Below, piece by piece: positions 36,208-46,233 of a stretch of DNA of 64,000 bases. Location: the NCBI GenBank assembly GCA_029891385.1, contig CM057235.1:7125001-7189000 (forward strand). The letters run 5' to 3'. The position numbers and the translations under genes are program-made. Numbering within the stretch: position 1 is the first letter of the stretch; the number at the start of each line of letters is the position of its first letter. The notes under the pieces were generated by a model that was not told the origin of the DNA, made no database searches, and saw only the letters and a list, made by a program, of their open reading frames with translations. This stretch comes from Erythroxylum novogranatense (lineage: Eukaryota > Streptophyta > Magnoliopsida > Malpighiales > Erythroxylaceae).

Positions 36208-36576
36208 ATAGAGTGAAAGTGTTAAGTTTAAGTAGTTGGATTTCGAAAACGGGATCCAACATGAACAAGGCTACATCCCCTAACGAATAACCATGGTCAT
36301 CTATCCACTTCTGCATTTAAATCTATCTCATGTATTTTGGACACATCCAACCTTATGCTTTCATTTTCGCTCCCTAACAAATAACAATCAAATATTTCTT
36401 TTAGTAAAAAGAAAGTTAAAATGATTTTCAAAATTATATTATAATAATTGAAGGTATGTTTAAAATATCCTTATTTGAAAACCATAAGTTCAAAGTTTTG
36501 CAATATATATTTTTCTTAACATAATATCAATACACAACTTAAAAATCTCATATAGAAAGTAAGTGACTAATTTTAC

Positions 36577-36720
36577 CTTGTCCTCTGCAAGTACTCTAAA
36601 AACATCTTTTGGATCCCATAATCTACTACGTGTATTGGGATATCTAGATTCTTCACGTATAACTTCCTTTCCCATTTCTTCCATTAAGTCATGCATTTCT
36701 AATGTGTTTTTCAGAAATGG
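36577..36720 (-). pseudogene. TIR-NBS-LRR resistance gene, exon-end fragment (copy 1)
   Basis: The minus strand encodes LEMHDLMEEMGKEVIREESR then SRLWDPKDVFRVLAEDK, which matches the end of the NB-ARC (ARC2) exon of TIR-NBS-LRR immune receptors: the MHD motif followed by the conserved RSRLW segment. A GT donor follows the last codon (minus, 36576-36575), at the position where TNL genes usually have an intron. Only about 48 codons remain. There is no TIR, P-loop or LRR nearby, so this is a fragment. It abuts a copia RNase H fragment on the opposite strand. Confidence 0.82.
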
Positions 36721-36920
36721 ATAGTTCGTTGAAACAGAGACATCTTCGCTAAACCATTAAGTGAAGAACGGTTCAGGGAAATCAGACGAAATCTCAACAT
36801 GGTTAAATATATCATAAAATCAAAACCAAAGGCCAATATTTTTAGGAAAATAAATTCATATTTATGTGAACTTGAAAAGCAGACGAAATGTGACAAGTAG
36901 ACGAAAGAAGAAAAACAGAC
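36716..36920 (+). pseudogene. Ty1/copia RNase H C-terminal fragment (copy 1)
   Basis: The plus strand keeps the copia tail motif DIFAKPLSEERFREIR with a short deletion just upstream compared with the second copy (42651-42860). It begins where the TNL fragment ends. No other copia domain is attached. Confidence 0.7.
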
Positions 36921-38060
36921 GCAAGTTGAAAAGCGAGAATAAGCAAAAGCGAATGTAAAAAGCAAAAGACAGAACTTAACTAAATAACTGCTTTTTTCAA
37001 GGTTCAAGAAGTAAGATTGAAAAAGCAGTTGAACACGAAGGTTATAAATAAGAGTCGAAGTCAACATATTATTTATGCTTTTGCATTCTCCATCTGTTTT
37101 TCTACTTCGTCTGTTTTTGTACTTCGTCTGTTTTTGTTCGTCTGTTATTCATTAAAATCATATATCTCAAGTCATTTTGACTTAACATGCTTTTCAATAG
37201 GTTCCGTCTATTTTTCTTCATCTGTTTTTCATCATCTGCTTTTTCATCATTATTTGTACTTCATCAAAATCATTGATGTCGAGTCGTTTTGACTTAACAA
37301 TCTCGTCCTTTTTAACTACACAGATTTTTTCTGTCACGTAGATTGAGTTTTCAATTAATAGGTACAATCTTCTAGCCGCTATAATAATGTCAACACTGCC
37401 CATAGCGTATTGCTGAAGTAGACCAGAACAGAGATTGACGTTTCAATTCATATGTTAACGTATTTCAGAAGTAAGCAAACATGAGGAGTGCAAAGAGAAG
37501 AAGAGGACGAGAACAGAGATTGACGTTTCAATTCATAGGTGATAGATTTCTCACGTGCTACTCCTGACAGGTTGACCTTCTACAATTATTTTCTCTTCTT
37601 TGAAAATTAGTGTCATTGCTTCCCTTTACTCTTCTTCCTGACAGGTTGACCTTCTACAATCATTTTTTGTTTTTCGCAAGAAGAAGACGACCAGAACAGA
37701 GATTGCTTGAATCTTGAAAGAACCGGTTATTCAATTGAGTTTTGTAACTAACTCAAACTGATTCTTAATTCACACGTGGTTTGCTTTCGCCGCTTTCCAT
37801 CGCCCGCTTACTCCGTCTACTTTTGCACAACTTTAAATGCCTTTTGCTTTCATCCGCTTTTGCTTCCATCTCGCTTTTGTTTCCATCTCTTTTCGACTTA
37901 AATGCTCTTTTCAACTTGGTCTTCTTTTCATCATCTCCTTTTTCATCATTATTTGTACTTCATCAAAATTATTTATGTAAAGTTGTTTTGACTTAACAAT
38001 CTCCTCCTTTTAATCGCATTTCTTACATCGGGTAGATTGACGTTCAATTAATAGGTATAA

Positions 38061-39242
38061 TGTCAAACACCGCCAATAGCGTATTGCGAGTAAACACCGT
38101 AATGTAGATTGACGTTTTAATTCATAGGTGAGACCGTCATAATTTTTTACTTGTGGCAAGGAAAGACACGCTAACCCCAAAATGTATGAACCGGACATTC
38201 GGACTGTTTTTCTGTATGGAATAATCTTCTAACCGTATAATAATGTCGATTCTGCAAAAACGTATTGAAGAAGTAAGCAAACATGAGCGAAATTAGAGAA
38301 GAAGAGCACCGAGTAGAGATCGACGTTTCAATTCATAGGTGATAAAAGTATTATACACGTCTACTCGGACAAGTTGACCTTCTACAATTATTTTCTCTTC
38401 TTGAAATTACTATCATTGTTTGCCTTTACTCTTCTTCCCGACAGTTCACCTTCTACAATCATTTCCTCTTCTTCCAAGCTTGCCTTTTGCATCCGTTTAT
38501 CAATCAATCATTCAAGGGCCATTTCTTTGGCATCAAAATAACTTACAACGAAATTTGATCTCTCGCACGCACTCCACTGACACCTTTATACTCTAACTTC
38601 TTACCTGTTCTCCTGTCTTAACCCTTACAACAAATCTACCCCAACCGCTGAAACATTTTCTCCACCCAAACTTTACTTCTCTCAACTACCCTCTTCTTTT
38701 AGTTATCAAATTCTCTGTTCTAGATTGCATTTATACTCCATTTTTGTAAGGCCCCCTGCTTATTCTCTGCTGCATTCTTTGAGTACTAAGGTATATATGC
38801 TTAGGTTAAATAAATTTTTTGTAAAAATTCAGCTATTGTTATTTATTAACCTGAATAGAGAAAATTCTCCTCTCTACGTTCTGACTGCATGTATACTCCA
38901 TTTTTTTAGGTCCCCTGCTTATTCTCTGCTGCATTCTTCGTGTAGTAAGGTATGTGTAGTTAAATGAAATAAATTTTTTTTATAAATTCTGCTATAGTTA
39001 TTTAAATGGTTTATAATCATGTTTGTTTGACATATTGTTTGTTAGATCATAAACAAAATGTTTTTTTTTAACATGTTTACTGTGATACGATTGATAATAT
39101 ATGTTCAATTTTATTGTTTCTATATATATATCGATATAGCTATATAGATATATATTTATATATATATGTATATATACATATATATATCAATGTATGTAGG
39201 CCTGTATATATATATCTGACAATTCATTTGGGCTGTGTCGTA
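38061..39242. repeat. Unclassified repeat-rich stretch with a 155-bp tandem duplication and AT microsatellite
   Basis: About 155 bp around CTGCTTATTCTCTGCTGCATTC is doubled (38728-38880 and 38885-39010). Pyrimidine-rich sequence at 38560-38720 resembles 60560-60850. A (TA)n-type microsatellite fills 39115-39215. Repeats of TAGATTGACGTTTCAATTCA (38104, 38319) also occur at 37433, 37521, 43373, 43457 and 60413. Confidence 0.65.
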
Positions 39243-39589
39243 TTATTAAGTATATATACTAAGAGCGACCGGATGGACGACCACGGAATAGATCCCTATC
39301 GTCCATTTAATCCAGCGGCTTACATTCTTTCTTCTTCTTTCTTTCTGTTTATTGAATGTTGTGTCTTCGCACGATATACGCGCAATCTTCTGACCTAAAT
39401 ATTTTGTCATTTTGTCAGGCGCGCTCTCTCTCTTTGTTTTTTCTCTCCGCCCTTGTCTTCCTCTTTTTCTGTTTGTTGAATGTTGTGTCTTCGCGCGATA
39501 TGCACGCAATCTTCTGACGCAATCTTTTGATGCAATAGTTTGTCAGGCGACTGCGCTTGTGACTACTTAAAGAGCGAAAATAGATCTAT

Positions 39590-40660
39590 GTTGTCTCCTT
39601 TCTCTGTCTTTGTTTTTCCTCTCCGCCATTGCCTTCCTCTACTTTTTCCATTCCAGCTGTGGTTGTCGTAGCTGTTGTTGGTGTCGAGAGAGTATCAGTG
39701 GTTTCGACGTGAATGTAGCACGTGAACCTAGCATAAGGTTGTTCACCAACTGGACGTCGGATGTTGTAACCGCATCGTCTCGGTTTCCAGTTGTTCTTTA
39801 CTTGTAAATCTTCTTTAAGCTTTTTTTGTTTTAGTGTGTACAGATGTTTTCCGAGTTTCGTTGTTGTTGCTATCGACTTTTGCCATCCTGAAAAAAGAGT
39901 GCCTCAAACAAAGAAGGCGTAGTGCAGACTTGGATATGAGGAGATTTATCATAAATTGCAAAGCTGCTACTTCACCACCGGCATCCTCTTTCCTTATACA
40001 TATATTTTTCTCATGTCAGAAAGGAACTCCTCTGTCAAAGCAGAGGTTTCAGGATTATCACCAGGAATCATCTACTTTAATCTGAGATCACGGAATAGAT
40101 CCATGTTGTCTCCTTTCTCTGTCTTTGTTTTTCCTCTCCGCCATTGCCTTCCTCTGCTTTTTTCATTCCAGCTGTGGTTGTCGTAGCTGTTGTTGGTGTC
40201 GAGAGAGTATCAGTGGTTTCGACGTGAATCTAGCACGTGAACCTAGCATAAGGTTGTTCACCAATTGGACGTCGGATGTTATAACCGCATCGTTTCGGTT
40301 TCCAGTTGTTCTTTACTTGTAAATCTTCTTTAAGCTTTTTTTGTTTTGGTGTGTACAGATATTTTCTGAGTTTCGTTTTTGTTGCTGTCGACTGTTGCCA
40401 TCCTGAAAAAAGAGTGCCTCAAATAAAGAAGGCGTAGTGCAGACTTGGATATGAGGAGATTTATCATAAATTGCAAAGCTGCTACTTCACCATCGGATCC
40501 TCTTTCCTTGTACATATATTTTTCTCATTTCAGAAAGGAACTCCTCTGTCAAAGCAGAGGTTTCAAGATTATCACCAGGAATCATCTACTTTAATATGAA
40601 AAAGGATGCCTGGAACAAAGAAGGCGTAGTGCAGACTTGGATATGAGCAGATTCATCGTT
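39590..40660. repeat. 515-bp tandem duplication inside copy 2
   Basis: TTGTCTCCTTTCTCTGTCTT starts at 39591 and again at 40106. The two units agree closely to about 40610, and a short third start is seen to 40660. Open frames of 65 codons in each unit (39610 and 40125) are near-identical through the duplication only; I do not call them genes. Confidence 0.85.
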
Positions 40661-41699
40661 AGTCTCTGTCCATATAGCAGTTACTTGTGATGCAATAGGA
40701 AGATTGTAAATGCGTTGACCAAGATTTTCTTGTAGTCATAAAGTTTTAGAAGGCGTAGTCTGATTTGAATAATATAGTAATCGCATATAAACCGTGCTAT
40801 TTTTCAAGAATGTGACATATCGCTTTGTAAAGTTTTATGTGTCTTACTTTCGCTTGCTCTAACTTTTACTCGCTTTATGTCTTACTTGATCGCTTTTCAC
40901 TTTTCAATATCTGACTTTGATCGTTTCACTTCTATCGTCTCACTTCTATCGTCTCGCTTCTTAATTGGGAGGTGATTTGCTTTTCTATCGTCTAAACTTC
41001 TTAATTGGAGGTGATTTGCTTTCGTTTGCTTTCCATCGCCTCGCTTTTCCCCTCTCTGCTTTTGGATAACTTTCGCTCAGATGAAACATCATATGAGCAG
41101 ATTTATCATGTTACCATTTCAAGAATTGTAATATTAGATAGCATAATATAGTAATCGCATATCGCTTCGTCTATTTTTCAACGTCTTTATTTCATCGTCT
41201 TACTTCGACATCGTCTTACTTTCACTTTGTCTAACTTTTATCGTGCTACTTTGGTTGGGTTACTTCCGTCAGCTTTTCAACTCCGTCTGTTTTTCTACTT
41301 TCGCCATTTTTCACTTGTATGCTTTTTGCTTTAAATGCCTTTTCGACTTAGTCTTTTTTCTTCTTTCATCTGGTTTTCAATGTCTTACTTTGATCGTTTC
41401 CCTTCTTTGAAAGTTAAGATTAAGAGTAAAGACGAAGTGAAAGTGAGATGATAACAATCGATCTTTCTTGTACTCGTTCATAGTAACACTTTGAAGTCTC
41501 TTTGTCTATAAGATACCTCTTTAGGTTGTATACAGATGGCCTACAGCTTTGTAAAGTTTTTGAAGACGTAGTGCAGATTTGGATATGAGGAGATTTATCA
41601 TCTTGCGATTTCAAGAATAGTAATATTAGATAGCATAATATGGTAAATGAACATATCGCTTCGTGCTATTTTTTAGCGTCTTATTTTGATCATCTTACT

Positions 41700-42000
41700 T
41701 GTTAAGTCAAATGACTTTACATATATGATTTTGATGAATAATGATTTAAGTTGAAAAGATGTACGAAGAAGAGAAAAACATACGGAGTTGAGAAAGTAGA
41801 CGAAGTTAAAAATAGATGGAGTTGAAAAAGTTGACGAAGTTATAAATATAGACGAAGTTGAAAAAGTAGACAAAGTTAAAAATATAAACGGAGTTGAAAA
41901 AGTAGACGAAGTTAACAATACAGACGGAGAATACAAAAGTCGATTTAAGACATAAAGATGCATAAAAAGCGAAGCATAAAAGGGCGAATCGAAAAGCGGA
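41700..42000 (+). mobile_element. Truncated Sirevirus-type LTR start with minisatellite, plus sense
   Basis: Begins TGTTAAGTCAAATGACTT, the same LTR start seen on the minus strand at 37299, 43236, 43851, 44956 and 56951. It then shows repeats of GTAGACGAAGTTAAAAATA type (about 41800-41940). It breaks off without an LTR end. Confidence 0.6.
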
Positions 42001-42507
42001 AGTTTAATTTCCTTGTGAGAGAAGTAACGAAATGTGATTTAACTACATCAAATTTGCTATAAAACATAATGGACCTTTGAGTAGGAAACTCGAATGCTTA
42101 ATAGAATTGATCATGTTATTAGGAATATAATGGAGTGACGCCGCACTTCAGGATTTCTGTACTTCCATATTCATCTAAATTGAACTTGAACAAGGCTACA
42201 TCCCCTAACGAATAACCATGGTCATCTATCCACTTCTGCATTTAAATCTATCTCATGTATTTTGGACACATCCAACCTTATGCTTTCCGCTGCTTCTGCT
42301 CCCTAACAAATAACAATCAAATATTTCTTTTTAGTAAAAAAGAAAGTTAAAATGATTTTCAAAATTATATTATAATAATTGAAGGTATGTTTAAAATATC
42401 CTTATTTGAAAACCATAAGTTCAAAGTTTTGCAATATATATTTTTCTTAACATAATATCAATACACAACTTAAAAATCTCATATAGAAAGTAAGTGACTA
42501 ATTTTAC

Positions 42508-42650
42508 CTTGTCCTCTGCAAGTACTTTAAAACATCTTTTGGATCCCATAATCTACTACATGTATTGGGATATCTAGATTCTTCACGTACAACTTCCTTT
42601 CCCATTTCTTCCATTAAGTCATGCATTTCTAGTGTGTTTTCAGAAATGGA
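42508..42650 (-). pseudogene. TIR-NBS-LRR resistance gene, exon-end fragment (copy 2)
   Basis: Same fragment as 36577-36720: MHDLMEEMGKEV, then RSRLWDPKD, then a GT donor on the minus strand. A one-base deletion in the FRVLAED segment shifts the frame here, while copy 1 stays open. The duplication thus postdates the fragment, which has decayed independently in the two copies. Confidence 0.82.
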
Positions 42651-42860
42651 CAGTTTGTTGAAACAGAGTATCAATGGGCGGACATCTTCGCTAAACCATT
42701 AAGTGAAGAACGGTTCAGGGAAATCAGACAAAATCTCAACATGGTTAAATATATCATAAAATCAAAACCAAAGGCCAATATTTTTAGGACAATAAATTCA
42801 TATTTACGTGAACTTAAAAGCGCATAAAATGTGACAAGTAGATTTGAAAGAAGAAAAAGC
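42651..42860 (+). pseudogene. Ty1/copia RNase H C-terminal fragment (copy 2)
   Basis: The plus strand reads QFVETEYQWADIFAKPLSEE then RFREIRQNLNMV, open to a stop near 42860. In copia elements this is the end of RNase H, the last domain of Pol. Nothing of RT or integrase is attached. It lies head to head against the TNL fragment. Confidence 0.8.
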
Positions 42861-42999
42861 AGGCGAAGTTGAAAAGCGATTTAAAGCAAAAGCATGTAGC
42901 AAAAGCAAAAGATGAACTTAACTAAATAACTACTTTTTCAAGGTTCAAGTAAGATTGAAAAGCAATTGAACACGAAGGTTATAAATAAGAGTCAAGTCA

Positions 43000-43851
43000 A
43001 CATATTATTTATGCTTTTGCATTCTCCATCTGCTTTTCTACTTAAATGCTTTTTTGTACTTCGCCTGCTTTTTGTTCGTCTGTTATTCATTAAAATCATA
43101 TATCTCAAGTCATTTTGACTTAACATGTTTTCAATAGGTTCCGCTCTATTTTCTTCATCTGTTTTTCATCGTCTGCTTTTTCATCATTATTTGTACTTCA
43201 TCAAAATCATTGATGTCGAGTCGTTTTGACTTAACAATCTCGTCCTTTTTAACTGCACAGATTTTTTATGTCACGTAGATTGAGTTTTCAATTAATAGGT
43301 ACAATCTTCTAGCCGCTATAATAATGTCAAACACTGCCAATAGCGTATTGCAGAAGTAGACCAGAACAGAGATTGACGTTTCAATTCATACGTTAACGTA
43401 TTCCAGAAGTAAGCAAACATGAGGAGTGCAAAGAGAAGAAGAGGACCAGAACAGAGATTGACGTTTCAATTCATAGGTGATAGATTTCTCACGTGCTACT
43501 CCTGATAGGTTGACCTTCTACAATCATTTTCTGTTTTTCGCAAGAAGAAGACGACCAGAACAGAGATTGCTTGAATCTTGAAAGAACCGGTTATTCAATT
43601 GAGTTTTGTAACTAACTTAAACTGATTCTTAATTCACACGTGGTTTGCTTTCGTCTGCTTTCCATCGTCTGCTTTTACTCCCGTCTACTTTTGCACAACT
43701 TTCATCTGCTTTTGCTTCCGTCTGATTTTGCTTCCATCTGCTTTTCAACTTGCGTCTGCTTTTCAACTTCCGTCTTCTTTTAATCGTCTCCTTTTTCATC
43801 ATTATTTGTACTTCATCAAAATCATTTATGTAAAGTCGTTTTGACTTAACA
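43000..43851 (-). mobile_element. Truncated Sirevirus-type LTR starts with GTCTG-rich repeats
   Basis: Two minus-sense LTR starts (TGTTAAGTCAAAACGAC) are seen at 43236 and 43851, each preceded on the minus strand by a decayed purine tract. Each is followed by CGTCTGCTTTT-type minisatellite sequence on the plus strand (about 43020-43190 and 43640-43800). Neither reaches an LTR end. Confidence 0.6.
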
Positions 43852-43929
43852 ATCTCCTCCTTTTTAACTGCACAGATTTCTTCAGTCAGGTAGATTGACG
43901 TTTCAATTAATAGGTATAATGTCAAACAC

Positions 43930-44956
43930 TGCAAAGAACAACCTTTCAGTTTAGTAAGCTATGAAGTGAATCACACGTTAATACAATACTTAGAAAACGA
44001 TATTAGAATGCACGAGAAGGGGGGGTTGAATTGTGTATTCCCCTTTTTTATGATTCTTTTGAAACTATTTGTTAGAAGTAAAATTCTTTACAGAATTTTT
44101 GTTACATTTTGATTGATCAAAACTTTTGAATACTTTGTTTACCAACTAAGTAGTAATAAAACTTGAATCTAAAACAGAGATAGAGAGTGAGAGTGGTTGA
44201 CATAGAGATTTATCCTGGTTCACCCCAAACCGTAGGCTACGTCCAGTCCTCAGAGTTTCTTCTGAGATTTCAGTATCTCTTCAACGTTACAAGTATTCTT
44301 TTGCGAGCCTTTTCAGGTCTCTACAACCAGTATTCTTTCACACTTATAAAAGCTCTTCAGGTCTCTACTGATAAAAGCTCTACTTACAAGTATTCTTTTG
44401 CGAGCCTCTGCAGCCTATCTGCACTACTTTCTCTCAGAAAAGTATTTAAATGCTTGTTACAGTAAAATAGCTCTCGGTTAAATTTGCACTTAATGCTTTT
44501 ACGATCACTTTTTCTCACGTTGTCTAACTTTGCAATCTTCGACTTCGACTTGTATTTATAGCCTTCGTCTCCAACTGTTTCTTGATTCTTATTTCTTGAA
44601 TCTTTAAAGAAACGGTTAATCAGTTGAGTTCTATAACTAACTCGAACTGACTCTTGCGTCTGCTTCTTGATTCTTCTTCTGCGTCTGTTATACGCGTCTT
44701 CGTCTATTTTACTATTTGCATCTGCGTCTGGTTTACTATTCGTGTCTGCGTCTGCTTTGTGTCTGCGTCTGCTTTGCTTAGCGTCTGCTTTGCTTAGCGT
44801 CTGCGTCTGCTCTGTGTCTGCGTCTGCGTCTGCTTTGCTTAGCGTCTGCGTCTGCTTTGTGTCTGCGTCTGCTTGACTTCGTCTGTGTTCGTTTTTTGTT
44901 TGTTCTTTTTGTTATTCATCAAAATCATATCTGAGTAAAGTCATTTGTACTTAACA
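43930..44956 (-). mobile_element. 3' LTR of a Sirevirus-like copia element
   Basis: On the minus strand the LTR starts TGTTAAGTACAAATGAC at 44956, directly after a polypurine tract. Its body has a GCGTCTGCTTTG array (44650-44890), a GGTTCACCCCAAACCGTAGG block (44216-44235) and a run of G next to TTGAATTG near 44020. I associate these features with plant Sirevirus LTRs. The far end, near 43930, is placed where the segmental duplication breaks off. Non-coding. Confidence 0.65.
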
Positions 44957-44976
44957 ATCTCCCCCTTTTTTATGAT
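44957..44976 (-). other. Polypurine tract next to the Sirevirus 3' LTR
   Basis: The minus strand reads AAAAAAGGGGGAGAT immediately before TGTTAAG. This is the plus-strand DNA primer site expected just upstream of a 3' LTR. A second purine tract (CAAATAGGGGGAG, minus) lies near 45165. Confidence 0.75.
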
Positions 44977-45193
44977 AACAAATTATATACAAAAGAAAAC
45001 AAAATTACAAAGTTTTGAAGAAAACAAAAACTTATCTTCAGAACTTCTTCTTTGACTTCTTCCTTTCTTCGTCTGCTTCAGTCACACCTTCATTTCTGAA
45101 CACCCTCTTCTTTTCTGCTCATTCTCTTCTCCTCTTGTTCATTCTCTTCTTTTTTGCTCTTATTCTCCCCCTATTTGTTATAATAAAAAATGA

Positions 45194-46233
45194 TTAATGA
45201 TGGTGGCTCTTTAGCAGTTCTATCATCATCTTCTTCAGATCATTCATCGTCTCCTTCATCTCATTGACTTCACCACGTAATCTGCTGAGTTCATCTGGTG
45301 GGTAAATCGATGAGGAGGCTTGATCAACATCTGCTGAGGGAGGAGTGAATGGGATTGAAGTAGTATAAGCATCTGATGTCGGAATGTATTCTTCATTTAT
45401 CTCAATCATTGGTGGACGAATAAACGTTTCAGCTTCAGGAAGATCTAAGTCAAATGGAGCAGCAAGATCAAGAATCGCTTTCCTTGCAGGGTAATGCATC
45501 CGCTTGAATAGGCAGTGTATTAGATGAGAGGTCTAATACGCAGAATCTATCTGAACAAGGAACTCAATAAATGTCCCTGTTATTACTCTTCCCCATCGAT
45601 CTTCCTTCTTGTCAGTATAGCTGCAGCTCGCTTCATCTTTATTCTGTCTAGAAGCGCATGCCTCATCAATATTTCGCACTTCTTCTACTATTTGATCTGC
45701 GGACAGATCATCACTAGCTTCTTCCTCAGGAAATAATTTTGACTTCCCCTTAGTCAAATCCCGAGGATATCTTGGCTGGATATCTGGTGCAACCTTTATT
45801 TTCGTGTTTTCAGTGATCGAAAAAATAGTACATGGTTTGCAGGGACGTTTTAAAGGGTATCGCTTAGTAGCAGCGTCCCTCAAAGCATCGTAGAAAATCT
45901 TTTCATCTTCTTTTAGTAATTCCCATGTGTTACTATTAATCAACATAGGTTGTACCATAGCCACTATCTTCTTTACTAGTTGAATACAGAATGCAATAGC
46001 AGTTCTCCTTCTGGTAACAACTTCCACCATTTTGATCTTCAGCGTCTGTTTTCGCAAAAACTTATGATAATTGTATATCATCAGACAAGGTTCATCACTA
46101 TCTGAGTCTGATTCTGTCGTTGCCTCTGGTTGTGCTTCACAACGATTCTCCTGAACCAGGCTTTGTTCCACTGGTTCCTCCTGTTGAGCAATGGGGGTTT
46201 CCTGAACTATGCTCTGCTCAGTTTCTTTTTCTA
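45194..46233 (-). pseudogene. Envelope-like ORF of the Sirevirus-like element, C-terminal part
   Basis: Two minus frames, 45533-46233 and 45194-45499, joined across a frame break, precede the polypurine tract. The first is acidic, with IVQETPIAQQEEPVEQ repeats, then KMVEVVTRRRTAIAFCIQLV and a basic stretch. The second ends in a likely coiled coil (DELSRLRGEVNEMKETMNDL then KKMMIELL) and a stop. An extra ORF with a coiled-coil tail between RNase H and the 3' LTR is typical of Sireviruses. Its function in the family is unproven. It is cut at 46233 by an inserted copia element; its N-terminal part is at 55456-56240. Confidence 0.7.

Larger units (their letters stand above)
31871..36261 (+). mobile_element. 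Internally deleted LTR element C (LTR, primer site, LTR end) with 5-bp target duplication
   Basis: A full LTR (31871-36191, 4.32 kb, TGTTGGACCCCGAAC...CGGGTCCCAACA) is followed by a tRNA-iMet primer site, about 50 bp, and a terminal GGGATCCAACA (36251-36261) that looks like the last bases of a 3' LTR. TGAAC flanks both sides (31866-31870 and 36262-36266). The other copy of the segmental duplication has one TGAAC at 42187-42191, giving the empty site. All gag-pol is gone. The LTR holds a GC-rich block (32521-32700) and a core-promoter hairpin. Confidence 0.9.
36262..38060. repeat. Segmental duplication, copy 1, right block
   Basis: Matches 42187-43933, from AACAAGGCTACATCCCC through the resistance-gene and copia fragments to AATAGGTATAATGTCAAACAC. 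It includes truncated Sirevirus-type LTR starts (TGTTAAGTC on the minus strand at 37299 and 37998) with GTCTG-rich repeats. Confidence 0.85.
39243..43933. repeat. Segmental duplication, copy 2
   Basis: Uninterrupted relative of 26164-38060. It keeps the target site of element C empty (42187-42191). It carries its own 515-bp tandem duplication (39590-40610), a TNL exon fragment, a copia RNase H tail and several truncated LTR starts. It ends where the Sirevirus 3' LTR begins. Confidence 0.85.

Noticed and set aside
34679..36316. Open frames of 60-101 codons in LTR C, such as 35250-35555 and 36015-36290
   Set aside because: They lie inside a non-coding LTR, overlap on both strands, and show no domain or conserved residue pattern.
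39114..39398. 94-codon frame rich in Tyr and Ile
   Set aside because: Its N-terminal half is the translated TA microsatellite.
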